The position numbers and the translations under genes are program-made. 64,000 nucleotides of DNA from positions 1,860,001 to 1,924,000 of the forward strand of contig CAVPFA010000003.1 in the NCBI GenBank assembly GCA_963703655.1, written 5' to 3'. This DNA is from CAVPFA01 sp963703655 (GTDB taxonomy: Bacteria; Actinomycetota; Acidimicrobiia; Acidimicrobiales; Bog-793). This document shows positions 17,967 to 27,267 of the stretch, piece after piece; positions within the stretch are counted from its first letter, which is position 1; every line of letters begins with the position of its first letter. The notes beneath the pieces were generated by a model. The model had not been told where the DNA came from and searched no databases. It saw only the letters and a list, made by a program, of their open reading frames with translations.

Positions 17967-18891
17967 GTGCTGCTCGCCTCACCCCGCTCGTTCTGCGCCG
18001 GGGTGGAGCGTGCGATCGAGACCGTCGAGCGCGCGCTCGAGCGGTACGGGGCGCCCGTCTACGTCCGTCGTCAGATCGTCCACAACCTGCACGTCGTCCG
18101 CGATCTCGAGTCCAAGGGCGCCGTGTTCGTCGAGGAGCTCGACGAGGTCCCGCCGCAAGCGGTCGTGGTGCTGGCCGCCCATGGGGTGTCCCCGGTCGTC
18201 CGGCGGGAGGCGGCGGAGCGCAACGACCTGAAGGTCATCGACGCGACCTGCCCCCTCGTCGCCAAGGTGCACAACGAGGCACGCCGCTACGCAAGCCAGG
18301 ACTACAACATCGTGCTCGATCGGCCACGCCGACCACGATGAGATCGTCGGCACACTCGGTGAAGCGCCGGACCACTTCCACTTGGTGCAGGACGTCGACG
18401 ACGTCGCCCGGCTCGAGCTCGAGCCGTGCCCGGCCGGTGGCGTACCTGACCCAGACGACTCTCGCCACCGACGAGACCGCCGAGATCGATCGCAGCGTTG
18501 CGACGCCGCTTTCCCGGACATCACTGCGCCCAGGGCCGACGACATCTGCTATGCCACCCAGAACCGCCAGGATGCGGTCCGATCGATCGCTCACCGGTGC
18601 GATCTCCTCCTCGTGGTCGGCTCGGCGAACTCGTCGAACACCGCCCGCCTGGTGGAGGTGGCCCGGCGAGAGGGCTGCCGCGCCGAGCTGATCGAGGACG
18701 CGTCGCAGCTTGCAGCTCGGCTGGCTCGCCGGGGTGAGGACGATCGGCCTCACCGCCGGCGCGTCGGCACCCGACGTCCTCGTCCAACGAGGTGCTCGAA
18801 GCTCTCCGTTCGCTCGGGCCGGTGACGCCTGAGCGAGCAGAGGACCACCGAAGAAACCGTCCGTTTCGCCCTACCGACTCAGGTGCGCTAA
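17967..18891 (+). pseudogene. ispH: IspH (HMBPP reductase), six frameshifts
   Basis: Final MEP-pathway enzyme, an iron-sulfur protein making IPP and DMAPP. All three cluster cysteines remain: SFCAGVERAI, DATCPLVAKVH and DDICYATQNR. AHGVSP, HADHDEIVGT, AYLTQTTLATDE, SANSSNTARL and the C-terminal VRFALPTQVR are also recognisable. They occur in different frames, with shifts near 18318, 18430, 18500, 18718, 18791 and 18845. The correct terminal frame ends in TAA at 18889-18891, overlapping the hpnH ATG (TAATG). Motifs are almost undamaged, which argues for indel errors or very recent decay. The frame is also continuous with the upstream hpnG half, so a fused protein is possible; GTG 17967 is the internal start. 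Confidence 0.85.
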
Positions 18892-19898
18892 TGCCAATCC
18901 CCCTCCGTCAGAACGTCCGCATCGGTGCCCATCTCGTTCGGCACCGCCTGAGCAAGACCAAGTACTACCCCTTCATCGTCGAGATCGAGCCGCTCTTTGC
19001 GTGCAACCTGTCGTGCCCCGGCTGCGGCAAGATCCAGCACCCGACGGAGGTCCTGCGCCAGCGCCTTTCGGTCGAGGACGTGCTGAACGCGGTCGACGAG
19101 AGCGGTACGCCCATGGTGTCGATCGCCGGTGGCGAGCCGCTGCTGCACCCCGACATCGCCCGCATGGTCGAGGAGCTGGTACGCCGCAAGATCTACGTCT
19201 ATCTGTGCACGAATGCGATGCTCCTGCGGCGGCGCCTCGACCGGTTCACCCCGTCGCACTTCTTCTCATGGGTCATCCACATGGACGGCACCAAGGAGCG
19301 CCACGACGCGGCTGTCGACCGGGCCGGGGTCTTCGACGAGGCGGTGACCGCGATCCGGGAGGCCAAGGCCCGTGGCTTTCGCGTGACGACGAACTCGACC
19401 TTCTTCAACACCGACTCGCCCAAGACGGTTCGTGACGTCCTCGACTTCCTCAACGACGATCTCGAGGTCGACGCGATGATGATCTCGCCGGCCTACGCCT
19501 ACGAGAAGGCGCCCGATCAGGAGCACTTCCTCGGGCCCGACCAGACCCGCCAGCTCTTCAAGGAGGCCTTTGCCGACCGGCGGAGGAAGAAGTGGCGGCT
19601 CAACCATTCGCCGCTGTTCCTCGACTTCCTCGAGGGCAAGGTGGACTTCCAGTGCACCGCTTGGGGGATCCCGAGCTACTCGGTGTTCGGCTGGCAGCGG
19701 CCGTGCTACCTGATGGCGGACGGTTACGCGAGCAGCTACCACGAGCTCGTCGAGACCACCGACTGGGACGCCTACGGGCGCGGGCGGGACCCGCGGTGCG
19801 CCAACTGCATGGCGCACTGCGGCTACGAGCCCTCCGCGGTCATCGCGAGCATGGAGTCACTCCGACAGTCGATTCGCGCGCTCGTGAGCACGCGCTGA
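18891..19898 (+). CDS. hpnH: Hopanoid radical SAM protein HpnH
   Basis: Radical SAM enzyme that adds the 5'-deoxyadenosyl group of SAM to hopene, giving adenosylhopane. The CxxxCxxC cluster motif is CNLSCPGC near residue 40. The start MPIPLRQNVRIGAHL and the downstream EPLFACNLSC, SIAGGEPLLHPDI and CTNAMLL are diagnostic of HpnH. The 335-residue length is normal. The ATG overlaps the reconstructed ispH stop in TAATG; in-frame codons further upstream belong to ispH. C-terminal cysteines (RCANCMAHCGYEPSA) match the family. Confidence 0.95.
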   Translation: MPIPLRQNVRIGAHLVRHRLSKTKYYPFIVEIEPLFACNLSCPGCGKIQHPTEVLRQRLSVEDVLNAVDESGTPMVSIAGGEPLLHPDIARMVEELVRRKIYVYLCTNAMLLRRRLDRFTPSHFFSWVIHMDGTKERHDAAVDRAGVFDEAVTAIREAKARGFRVTTNSTFFNTDSPKTVRDVLDFLNDDLEVDAMMISPAYAYEKAPDQEHFLGPDQTRQLFKEAFADRRRKKWRLNHSPLFLDFLEGKVDFQCTAWGIPSYSVFGWQRPCYLMADGYASSYHELVETTDWDAYGRGRDPRCANCMAHCGYEPSAVIASMESLRQSIRALVSTR

Positions 19899-19903
19899 TC
19901 CCC

Positions 19904-21715
19904 GTGAGCGTCGTCGAGGTCCCCGCGGAGTCAGCGCTCTCGTTCGCGACCTCACCTGAGCGCCTCCGTGAGATGGACGGCCCGGAGCTCAGCTCGCTTG
20001 TGGCGGAGATCCGCCAGTTTCTCGTCTCGAGCGTCGCCGCGACCGGAGGCCATCTCGGCTCGAACCTCGGCGTCGTCGAGCTCACCGTCGCGTTGCACCG
20101 GGTGTTCTCCTCACCCGACGACGCCATCGTGTGGGACACCGGCCACCAGGCCTACGTTCACAAGCTCGTCACCGGCCGGCAGGACGGCTTCGCCGGGCTT
20201 CGCCAGCGCGGCGGCCTGTCGGGCTACCCGAACCGCTCCGAGTCGGCGCACGACCTCGTCGAGAACAGCCACGCTTCGACCGCGCTCTCGTACGCCTACG
20301 GGCTCGCCAAGGCCAGGCGACTCAAGGGGGACTCGCGCCACGTCGTTGCGGTCGTCGGCGACGGCGCTCTGACAGGCGGGGTCGCTTACGAGGCGCTCAA
20401 CAACATCGGGACGTCCGGCGCGAACGTGCTGATGGTCCTCAACGACAACGGGCGTTCTTATGCCCCGACGGTGTCGAGGCTCGCGTCCGGGGGCCGCCCG
20501 CGGGGAGCCGGCGGCTCGCCGGGCGCCGGCCGGAGCGCGACGACCGGCAGCTCGCCGGCGAGCGACTTCTTCGGAGCACTCGGCCTGCGCTACCTCGGCC
20601 CCGTCGACGGCCACGACCTCGGGGCTCTCGAGCCGGCGCTGCAGCTGGCCGCGGTTCGTCACGGACCCGTCGTGCTGCACGTCCACACGGTCAAGGGACG
20701 CGGCTACGCGCCTGCAGAGCGTGACGAGGAGAAGTGCCTTCACGACGTCGCGCCTTTCGATCCCCTGTCGGGCGTGGCGCTCGCCCCGAACGCCTCCCGG
20801 CTGACCTACACCGAGGCGTTCGGCTCCGCGCTCGTGCGAGAGGCGGCGGTGCGCCCAGAGCTCGTCGCGATCACAGCCGCCATGGCGGGACCCACCGGGC
20901 TGATCGAGTTTCGAGACCGGTACCCGGACCGTTTCTTCGACGTCGGCATCGCCGAGCAGCATGCGGTCAACGCGGCTGCCGGCATGGCGATGGGCGGCCT
21001 CCGGCCGGTCGTCGCGATCTATTCGACTTTCCTCAATCGAGCCTGGGACCAGGTCTACTACGACGTCGGGCTGCACGGCCTCCCGGTGGTCTTCTGCCTG
21101 GACCGGGCCGGCATCACCGGTGATGACGGGCCCAGCCACCACGGCGTGCTCGACATGATGCTGCTCAGCAAGGTTCCCGGCATGACCGTCTTCGCGCCTT
21201 CCTCCTACGAGGAGGTCGGGACCATGCTTCACGAGGCCCTGGCGATGACCTCAGGTCCGACCGCGATCAGGTGGCCGAAGACCGATGCCCGCTCCGCGCC
21301 GACGGTGGGCAGCGGCATCCGGGCACGCAGGGTGCGAGCCGGGTCGCAGGTGTGCCTTCTCGGCGTCGGCAAGCTCGTCGCCGCCTGTGAAGAGGCCGCC
21401 CGCATCCTTGTGGGCGAGGGGGTCGACGCCACCGTGTGGGATGCACGAGTGGCCTCGCCTCTGGATCCCGCCATGGTCGACGACGCCAGGGCTCACGAGC
21501 TCGTGGTATCGGCCGAGGACGGGATTGTGGAGGGCGGCGTCGGTTCGCTGGTCCGGGCGGCGCTCTCAGGTGGGGCTCCCGGCGGCCTCGCCCCCGACGT
21601 GGTCACCTGCGGTGTCCCGGCCGCGTATCTCCCTCACGGGCGCGCCTCGGACATCCTGGCCTGCCTTGGCCTCGACGGTCCCGGGATCAGCCGGACGGTG
21701 CTCGAGCGCCTCTGA
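19904..21715 (+). CDS. dxs: 1-deoxy-D-xylulose-5-phosphate synthase
   Basis: First and flux-controlling enzyme of the MEP pathway, condensing pyruvate and glyceraldehyde-3-phosphate. The start is GTG 19904, five bases after the hpnH stop, giving 603 residues, slightly short for the family. The thiamine diphosphate motif is GDGALTGG...NDN, with GGHLGSNLGVVELTVALH at the N-terminus, DVGIAEQHAVNAAAG at the catalytic Glu, and DRAGITGDDGPSHHG. The loop after NDNGRSYAPTVSRL is glycine/serine-rich and shorter than usual. Its place as last gene of the operon suggests precursor supply dedicated to hopanoids. Confidence 0.95.
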   Translation: MSVVEVPAESALSFATSPERLREMDGPELSSLVAEIRQFLVSSVAATGGHLGSNLGVVELTVALHRVFSSPDDAIVWDTGHQAYVHKLVTGRQDGFAGLRQRGGLSGYPNRSESAHDLVENSHASTALSYAYGLAKARRLKGDSRHVVAVVGDGALTGGVAYEALNNIGTSGANVLMVLNDNGRSYAPTVSRLASGGRPRGAGGSPGAGRSATTGSSPASDFFGALGLRYLGPVDGHDLGALEPALQLAAVRHGPVVLHVHTVKGRGYAPAERDEEKCLHDVAPFDPLSGVALAPNASRLTYTEAFGSALVREAAVRPELVAITAAMAGPTGLIEFRDRYPDRFFDVGIAEQHAVNAAAGMAMGGLRPVVAIYSTFLNRAWDQVYYDVGLHGLPVVFCLDRAGITGDDGPSHHGVLDMMLLSKVPGMTVFAPSSYEEVGTMLHEALAMTSGPTAIRWPKTDARSAPTVGSGIRARRVRAGSQVCLLGVGKLVAACEEAARILVGEGVDATVWDARVASPLDPAMVDDARAHELVVSAEDGIVEGGVGSLVRAALSGGAPGGLAPDVVTCGVPAAYLPHGRASDILACLGLDGPGISRTVLERL

Positions 21716-21737
21716 GCCCTCGTGGTGCTCGTGGGCG

Positions 21738-23201
21738 CTAGGCGGGGTGGCCCAGGAGCCGCCGGGCGTGGGTCTCCCAGATGGCCGCCGTAACAAGGAG
21801 CTGTGCGTCGCCGAAACGTCGCGCCATCAGCTGAACGCCGACCGGCAACCCGGACTCGGTGAGGTCCCACGGGACGGCCGTCACGGGCTGGCCCGTCAGG
21901 TTGGCGATGGCGTCCATCCCCCACCACTGGTCCTGCCCATCCTGGTCGGCTCCGGGATCGGACGGGTCGGGCTGCCCGACGGGGAATGGCAGGACCTGTT
22001 GGCCGGGGGAGATGATGAGGTCGAAGTCCTCGAGGAACAGCGCCCAGACACGAGAGAGCTCCTTGCGCTGATCCTGGGCGTCGAGGTACTCGCGTGACGA
22101 GATGGACTCGCCCCGGCGGACGGTGCGGGCCGTCTCGGGATCGATCAGGTCCTCGCGCTCGAGCAGCGGTCCCTCCGACGCGTACCCCTCGGCATGGGCG
22201 ATGGTCATCCACAGCGGGACCGGGTCCGCGGTCTTCGGGTGCGCCTCGACGAGCTCGCAGCCGAGCTCTGCGAAGGTCGCCACCGCCGCGTCGAACGCGC
22301 GCCGGACCTCGGGCTCGACAAGGGCGAAGCCGAAGTCCTGGCTCACCGCGACGCGAAGCCCCTTCAGGTTCCGACGGCTAGCCCTGGCGGCGTCGTGGGG
22401 CACGAGCGGGACCGGCACCACAGCTGGGTCCGCAGGGTCCGGTCCGGCCATCACCTCGAGCATGGCGGCGACGTCGGGAACCGTCCTTCCCATCGGGCCG
22501 TGCACCGACAGTGACGGCCAGCCGCGAAAGCCGGGTTGCGTGGGCACGAGCCCGTGCGAGGGCTTGTGGCCTACCGTCCCGCAGAAGGCGGAGGGAATCC
22601 GTATCGACCCGCCCCCGTCGGTGCCGATCGCGAGCGCGGCCATGCCGGTGGCGACGGCGACGCCCGAGCCTCCGCTCGAGCCGCCCGGTGTCCGGCCGCG
22701 ATCCCAGGGGTTGCGGGTGAGCCCCCACAGCGGAGAGTCGGTGTCGCCCCGGTAGCAGAACTCCGGGTTGTTCGTCTTGCCCACGACGACGGCGCCTGCT
22801 GAGACGAGGCGGCTGACGGCGACGCAGTCGGCGTCCGGCACGAAGTCGGCGAGCGCCCGCGAGCCGTTCGTGGCCGGCGCCCCGGCCAACCAGACGTGGT
22901 CTTTCACCGCGAGCGGGACGCCGGCGAGGGGGAGGTCCTCGCCCCGGGCCACGCGGGCGTCCACCTCGTCTGCCTGGGCGAGCGCCCGGTCCGCGAGCAC
23001 GACGGTGAATGCGTTGAGGCCGGCGTCGACCTCGGCGATCCTCGCAAGGCTCGCCTCGACCACCTCGCGAGCCGAGTTGGCGCCGGCTCGCACGGAGCCG
23101 GCGAGCTGGAGCGCGGGCAGAAACGGGTCGATCAGCGGTTCCAAGTCTTCCCCCTCACAATCGTCGATGCGTGCCTCACGGGCGTCGATGGCGGGCCTCA
23201 C
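21738..23201 (-). CDS. Amidase signature family hydrolase
   Basis: Amidase of the GatA/AS family, up to 487 residues. The Ser-cisSer-Lys triad is visible: Lys in VPLAVKDHVW, and the two serines in GGSSGGSGVAVATGMAALAIGTDGGGSIRIP. It is not a GatA subunit by context, since gatB and gatC are absent; substrate unknown. The start is GTG 23201 or, with a better AGGGGGA ribosome site, TTG 23144. It converges on dxs with only 22 bases between the stops. Confidence 0.86.
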   Translation of the reverse strand: MRPAIDAREARIDDCEGEDLEPLIDPFLPALQLAGSVRAGANSAREVVEASLARIAEVDAGLNAFTVVLADRALAQADEVDARVARGEDLPLAGVPLAVKDHVWLAGAPATNGSRALADFVPDADCVAVSRLVSAGAVVVGKTNNPEFCYRGDTDSPLWGLTRNPWDRGRTPGGSSGGSGVAVATGMAALAIGTDGGGSIRIPSAFCGTVGHKPSHGLVPTQPGFRGWPSLSVHGPMGRTVPDVAAMLEVMAGPDPADPAVVPVPLVPHDAARASRRNLKGLRVAVSQDFGFALVEPEVRRAFDAAVATFAELGCELVEAHPKTADPVPLWMTIAHAEGYASEGPLLEREDLIDPETARTVRRGESISSREYLDAQDQRKELSRVWALFLEDFDLIISPGQQVLPFPVGQPDPSDPGADQDGQDQWWGMDAIANLTGQPVTAVPWDLTESGLPVGVQLMARRFGDAQLLVTAAIWETHARRLLGHPA

Positions 23202-23294
23202 GGCCTCGATGGCGGGTCATGCGGGCTCCCGTGCCCGGCTCATCATAGGGTGCGTCGCCTGGCCCTCTCCGGGCTGCGGGCGGCCGCGAAGCCC

Positions 23295-25694
23295 TCAGTG
23301 TCGATAGTCGGCCGAAAGCACGACGCCGGGACTGAGCTCACGCCTCGGCAGCTCGTCGGCGCCGTCCCACGCCCCTCGCACGAGCAGCGTTTCGAGCTCC
23401 GCCGCCGGCGCCGGCCGCGCGATGAGGAAGCCCTGCGCCTCGTCGCAGGACAGGAGACGAACGATCTTCATCTGGTCTTCGGTCTCGATGCCCTCGACGA
23501 CGGTGCGGAGGCCGACGGCATGAGCCAGCTGATTCATGAGGTCGACCAGCACCACGGTGCTGCTGTCGTTGCTGAGCTCGCTGGTGAAGGTGCGGTCGAT
23601 CTTCAGCGTGTCGACCGGCAGCCTCCGGAGGTACTCGAGCGACGAGTATCCCGTACCGAAGTCGTCGACAGCGATCTCGATTCCCAGGGCCTTCAGCTCG
23701 TTGAGGCGGTCTATCGCCTTCTCGGCCTGGAACAACATGACGGTCTCGGTGACCTCGAGCGTCAGCTCCCCCGGCGCAAGTCCGTGCCTTTCGAGCGCGC
23801 GCCTCACGGTGGCCAGGAGATCCGGCTCTCGCAGCTGCCGTGCTGACATGTTGACCGACAGGCTTGGGCAGACGATTCCCCGCTCTCTCCAGAGCGCCGC
23901 CTGTGCGCACGCCTGGTCGAGGACGGCCGCGCCGATGGGCACGATGGCGCCCGTCTCCTCGGCGACCTCGATGAACGAGTCCGGATAGAGCAGGCCACGT
24001 TCGGGGTGCCGCCACCGCACCAGCGCCTCGACCGCTGTGACCCGTCCGGTGCGGATGTCGACGATGGGCTGATAGTGCAGTTCTAGCTGCTCGGGTCGTT
24101 CGACCAGGACCGCGAGATCTGTCTTGAGGGCGATCCGGCTGAAGACGTCGGCGAGCATCTGTGAATCGAAGACCTCGAAACGGTCCTTCCCGGCGTCTTT
24201 GGCCTCGTACAAGGCCACGTCTGCATCCCGCATCATCTGATCGGTCGCGTCGCAGGTCTCAGAGGCCATCGCTATGCCGACGCTGAAGCTCGTGAGGACA
24301 CGCATGCCGGCGATCATGAGGGCCGGCCGCAGCGCCTCGCTGATGCGAGTCGCGGTCTCGAGCACGGTTCCGGTCTGGTCCAGATCCGCCAGGAGCACTC
24401 CGAACTCGTCGCCGCCGAGCCGGGCGATCGTGTCCGCCTTGCGCGTGCAGGACCTCAGCCTTTCCGCAACCGCGCGGAGAACCTCGTCTCCTGCGAGGTG
24501 GCCCATCGTGTCGTTGACCGCCTTGAAGTCGTCGAGGTCGCAGACCATCAGCGCGACGATGCCGCCGCTGCGCTCTCGCCGGAGCAGGGCCTGGTCGACG
24601 CGGTCAGCGAACAGTATCCGGTTCGCGAGCCCGGTCAGAGGATCGTGAGACGCCTGATAGGCAAGCTCGGACTCTCGTTCCCGCAGCTCACCTACGGTCG
24701 ACTGCAGACTGCGTGCCAACCGCGAGTTCTCCACGACGGTGAGCAGCTGGCGGACGAGGACGAGCGAGACGGTGACGGTTCCTGTCGTGACGAGCAGCAC
24801 GTCGAACCGGCCGCCCGTCATCGCCCTCGCTACGGTGACCCCGACCGCAATGCCGAGCGGCACGTAGGGAAGCATGGTCTGGCTTGTGGAGAGCTCTCTT
24901 CCCGTACTCTCGGGGCGGTTCGATGCGACAGGCGCAAGCGTCGCCAGGAAGATCAACAGATAGCCGACGATGTAACCCGTGTCGAAGATGGTTCCGTTGC
25001 CGTAACTGTTCGTATAGCTGAAATAGGTGTACGCGCTGTCCGCCACTGCGAATGCGAGCAGTCCGAGCCCGATCAATCCGAGCTCGCGACGTCGCAGGCG
25101 CGCCACTCTGGACAGCCCCGAAAGCGCAGCTGTGCAGAGCACGATGTCGGTCACCGGGTAGGAGATGTCGACGATTCGTGCCAGCGTGCTTCCGCCGCCT
25201 ACGCGATAGACTACGCCGAGGGCGGTCGACCAGCTGATGAACAGCAGCGATCCCGCAATGATGAGCCCGTCGCAGACGCTCCGGAACGCGGTCGTGATCT
25301 GGCCCGGATTGGCCGACAACAACGCGAGGCCGACGACGGCGAGGGGAACAGCGAGCAGATAGGCGACATCCGCGAGCGACGGCGAAGGCACCGGCTCGGC
25401 CCTCACGACTGCGTACCAGCTCCAGATCCCCTCACCGAGTGTCCAGGAAGTGGCCGCCGCGGCGATCCAGATCCAGCCTGCCCGCCCCCGCCCCGAGCTC
25501 GTCCTCGCCTTCAGGGCCGAGCCCGTCACGACCAACGAGGCGACCAGCAGCGTCCCGAGGTCGTCGACCCAGGTCGTGGCCTTCGGGCCGGCGGGGTTGA
25601 ACATCATCCACAGCCCGAAGAAGATCGTGACGACCACGCTCGCGGTGCAGGCAATTCGCCATCGCCGGCGCGCGGCATCGCGTGACAAGAGCAC
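23295..25694 (-). CDS. Membrane-bound GGDEF-EAL protein
   Basis: 799-residue cyclic-di-GMP turnover protein. The first 320 or so residues hold about eight hydrophobic segments (for example IACTASVVVTIFFGLWMMF, VAYLLAVPLAVVGLALL), likely a membrane sensor. The GGDEF domain (LGGDEFGVLL, about residue 427) and EAL domain (VEALVRWRHP, DDFGTGYSSLEYL, LKIDRTF) both keep catalytic residues. The input signal is not obvious. It is the third c-di-GMP gene within 16 kb around the hopanoid operon. Confidence 0.9.
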   Translation of the reverse strand: MLLSRDAARRRWRIACTASVVVTIFFGLWMMFNPAGPKATTWVDDLGTLLVASLVVTGSALKARTSSGRGRAGWIWIAAAATSWTLGEGIWSWYAVVRAEPVPSPSLADVAYLLAVPLAVVGLALLSANPGQITTAFRSVCDGLIIAGSLLFISWSTALGVVYRVGGGSTLARIVDISYPVTDIVLCTAALSGLSRVARLRRRELGLIGLGLLAFAVADSAYTYFSYTNSYGNGTIFDTGYIVGYLLIFLATLAPVASNRPESTGRELSTSQTMLPYVPLGIAVGVTVARAMTGGRFDVLLVTTGTVTVSLVLVRQLLTVVENSRLARSLQSTVGELRERESELAYQASHDPLTGLANRILFADRVDQALLRRERSGGIVALMVCDLDDFKAVNDTMGHLAGDEVLRAVAERLRSCTRKADTIARLGGDEFGVLLADLDQTGTVLETATRISEALRPALMIAGMRVLTSFSVGIAMASETCDATDQMMRDADVALYEAKDAGKDRFEVFDSQMLADVFSRIALKTDLAVLVERPEQLELHYQPIVDIRTGRVTAVEALVRWRHPERGLLYPDSFIEVAEETGAIVPIGAAVLDQACAQAALWRERGIVCPSLSVNMSARQLREPDLLATVRRALERHGLAPGELTLEVTETVMLFQAEKAIDRLNELKALGIEIAVDDFGTGYSSLEYLRRLPVDTLKIDRTFTSELSNDSSTVVLVDLMNQLAHAVGLRTVVEGIETEDQMKIVRLLSCDEAQGFLIARPAPAAELETLLVRGAWDGADELPRRELSPGVVLSADYRH

Positions 25695-25846
25695 GTAGTC
25701 TTCATCGACCTCGGCACCCTCATGCTTGAGCCCGTGGCCCAGGCTGACGCGGGCAGACCGCTGGCCTATTGTTTGGTTCTGTTTGGACGAGGTCGACCCA
25801 AGCGTTCGTCCCGCCCCGAGACCCCGTCAGAAAGCCGAGGAACCCG

Positions 25847-27199
25847 ATGACCCAGACCGTCGCCTCCGCAGAGGAAGGCGCTCGCGTCTACGCCGAGGAT
25901 CGGGCTCACGTTTTCCATTCTTGGTCGGCTCAGGCGCTCTTCAAGCCCATGGTCATCGCCGGCGCCGAGGGCTCCTACGTATGGGATTACGACGGCAACC
26001 GCTACCTGGACTTCTCCTGTCAGCTGGTCAACACGAACATCGGCCACCAGCACCCGAAGGTCGTAGCCGCCATCAAGGAGCAGGCGGACCGGCTCTGCAC
26101 GGTGGCGCCCCAGCATGCAAACGACGTCCGGAGCGAGGCCGCCCGCCTCATCTGCGAGCTCGCCCCCGCGGGGATGAACAAGGTCTTCTTCACCAATGCG
26201 GGTGCGGAGGCGGTGGAGCACGCAAGCCGCATGGCCAGGCTCCACACCGGTCGGATCAAGCTTCTCTCGACCTACCGCTCGTACCACGGGGGCACCTCGA
26301 CGGCCGTCAACCTGACCGGGGACCCGAGGCGCTGGCCGAACGACTACGGGAGCGCGGGTGTCGTGCACTTCTTCGGACCGTTTCTCTACCGCTCGGTGTT
26401 CCACGCCTCGAACGAGGAGGAGGAGTGTGCCCGGGCCCTGGAGCACCTCGAGCAGGTGGTTGCGTTCGAAGGGCCCTCGACCATTGCCGCGATCGTCCTT
26501 GAGACCATCCCTGGCACCGCCGGCATCATGCCTCCGCCCCCGGGCTATCTCGTCGGAGTCCGGGAAATCTGCAACCGCTTCGGGATCGTCTACATCGCCG
26601 ACGAGGTGATGGCCGGCTTCGGTCGGACGGGCAAGTGGTTCGCATTCGAGAATTACGGTGTCGTTCCCGATCTGGTGACATTCGCGAAGGGTGTGAACTC
26701 CGGGTACGTGCCTCTCGGCGGCGTCATCATCTCCGACGAGATCGCCGCGACCTTCGCGGAGCGCGTCTACCCCGGCGGCCTCACCTACTCGGGTCACCCG
26801 CTCGCGTGCGCTGCCGCGGTCGCGACGATCAACGCCATGAAGGAGGAGGGCATCCTCGAGAACGCCTCACGGATCGGCCGGGACGTGCTAGGGCCCGGGC
26901 TCGTCGAGCTCGCGAGCAGGCACGCGTCGGTCGGCGAGGTGCGCGGGCTGGGTGTCTTCTGGGCGCTCGATCTCGTGCAGGACAAGGCGACGCGCGAGCC
27001 GATCGCGCCGTACGGGGGCACGAGCGCCGCCATGGACGATCTCGTGCGGGCGTGCAAACGAGGCGGCCTTCTTCCCTTCACCAACTACAACCGGCTGCAC
27101 GCGGTCCCTCCGTGCACGGTGAGCGAAGACGAGGCTCGTGAGGGGATCGCCATCCTGGACGAGGCTCTCTCGGCGGCAGACGCCTACTGCGGCGTGTGA
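25847..27199 (+). CDS. Class III PLP aminotransferase
   Basis: 450-residue fold-type I aminotransferase resembling omega-amino acid or taurine:pyruvate aminotransferases. It has the SYVWDYDGNRYLDF N-terminal strand, NAGAEAVEHASRMAR, YRSYHGGT, YIADEVMAGFGRTG and the PLP lysine in TFAKGVNSGYVPLGG. The ATG at 25847 follows a GAGGA site. In some hopanoid loci a class III aminotransferase (HpnO) aminates ribosylhopane; proximity makes that possible here, but two unrelated minus-strand genes intervene and the substrate cannot be assigned. Confidence 0.87.
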   Translation: MTQTVASAEEGARVYAEDRAHVFHSWSAQALFKPMVIAGAEGSYVWDYDGNRYLDFSCQLVNTNIGHQHPKVVAAIKEQADRLCTVAPQHANDVRSEAARLICELAPAGMNKVFFTNAGAEAVEHASRMARLHTGRIKLLSTYRSYHGGTSTAVNLTGDPRRWPNDYGSAGVVHFFGPFLYRSVFHASNEEEECARALEHLEQVVAFEGPSTIAAIVLETIPGTAGIMPPPPGYLVGVREICNRFGIVYIADEVMAGFGRTGKWFAFENYGVVPDLVTFAKGVNSGYVPLGGVIISDEIAATFAERVYPGGLTYSGHPLACAAAVATINAMKEEGILENASRIGRDVLGPGLVELASRHASVGEVRGLGVFWALDLVQDKATREPIAPYGGTSAAMDDLVRACKRGGLLPFTNYNRLHAVPPCTVSEDEAREGIAILDEALSAADAYCGV

Positions 27200-27267
27200 G
27201 CCGAAGCCGAAGTGCCCGAAGCAGCCCGAATTGGCCCAAGGAGCCAAGTTGACGCAAAGGAGCCAAA

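Noticed and set aside
23175..23217. Short imperfect tandem repeat (GCGTCGATGGCGGGCCTCACG type) at the amidase start
   Set aside because: Two copies only, no sign of function; noted as a possible reason for start uncertainty.
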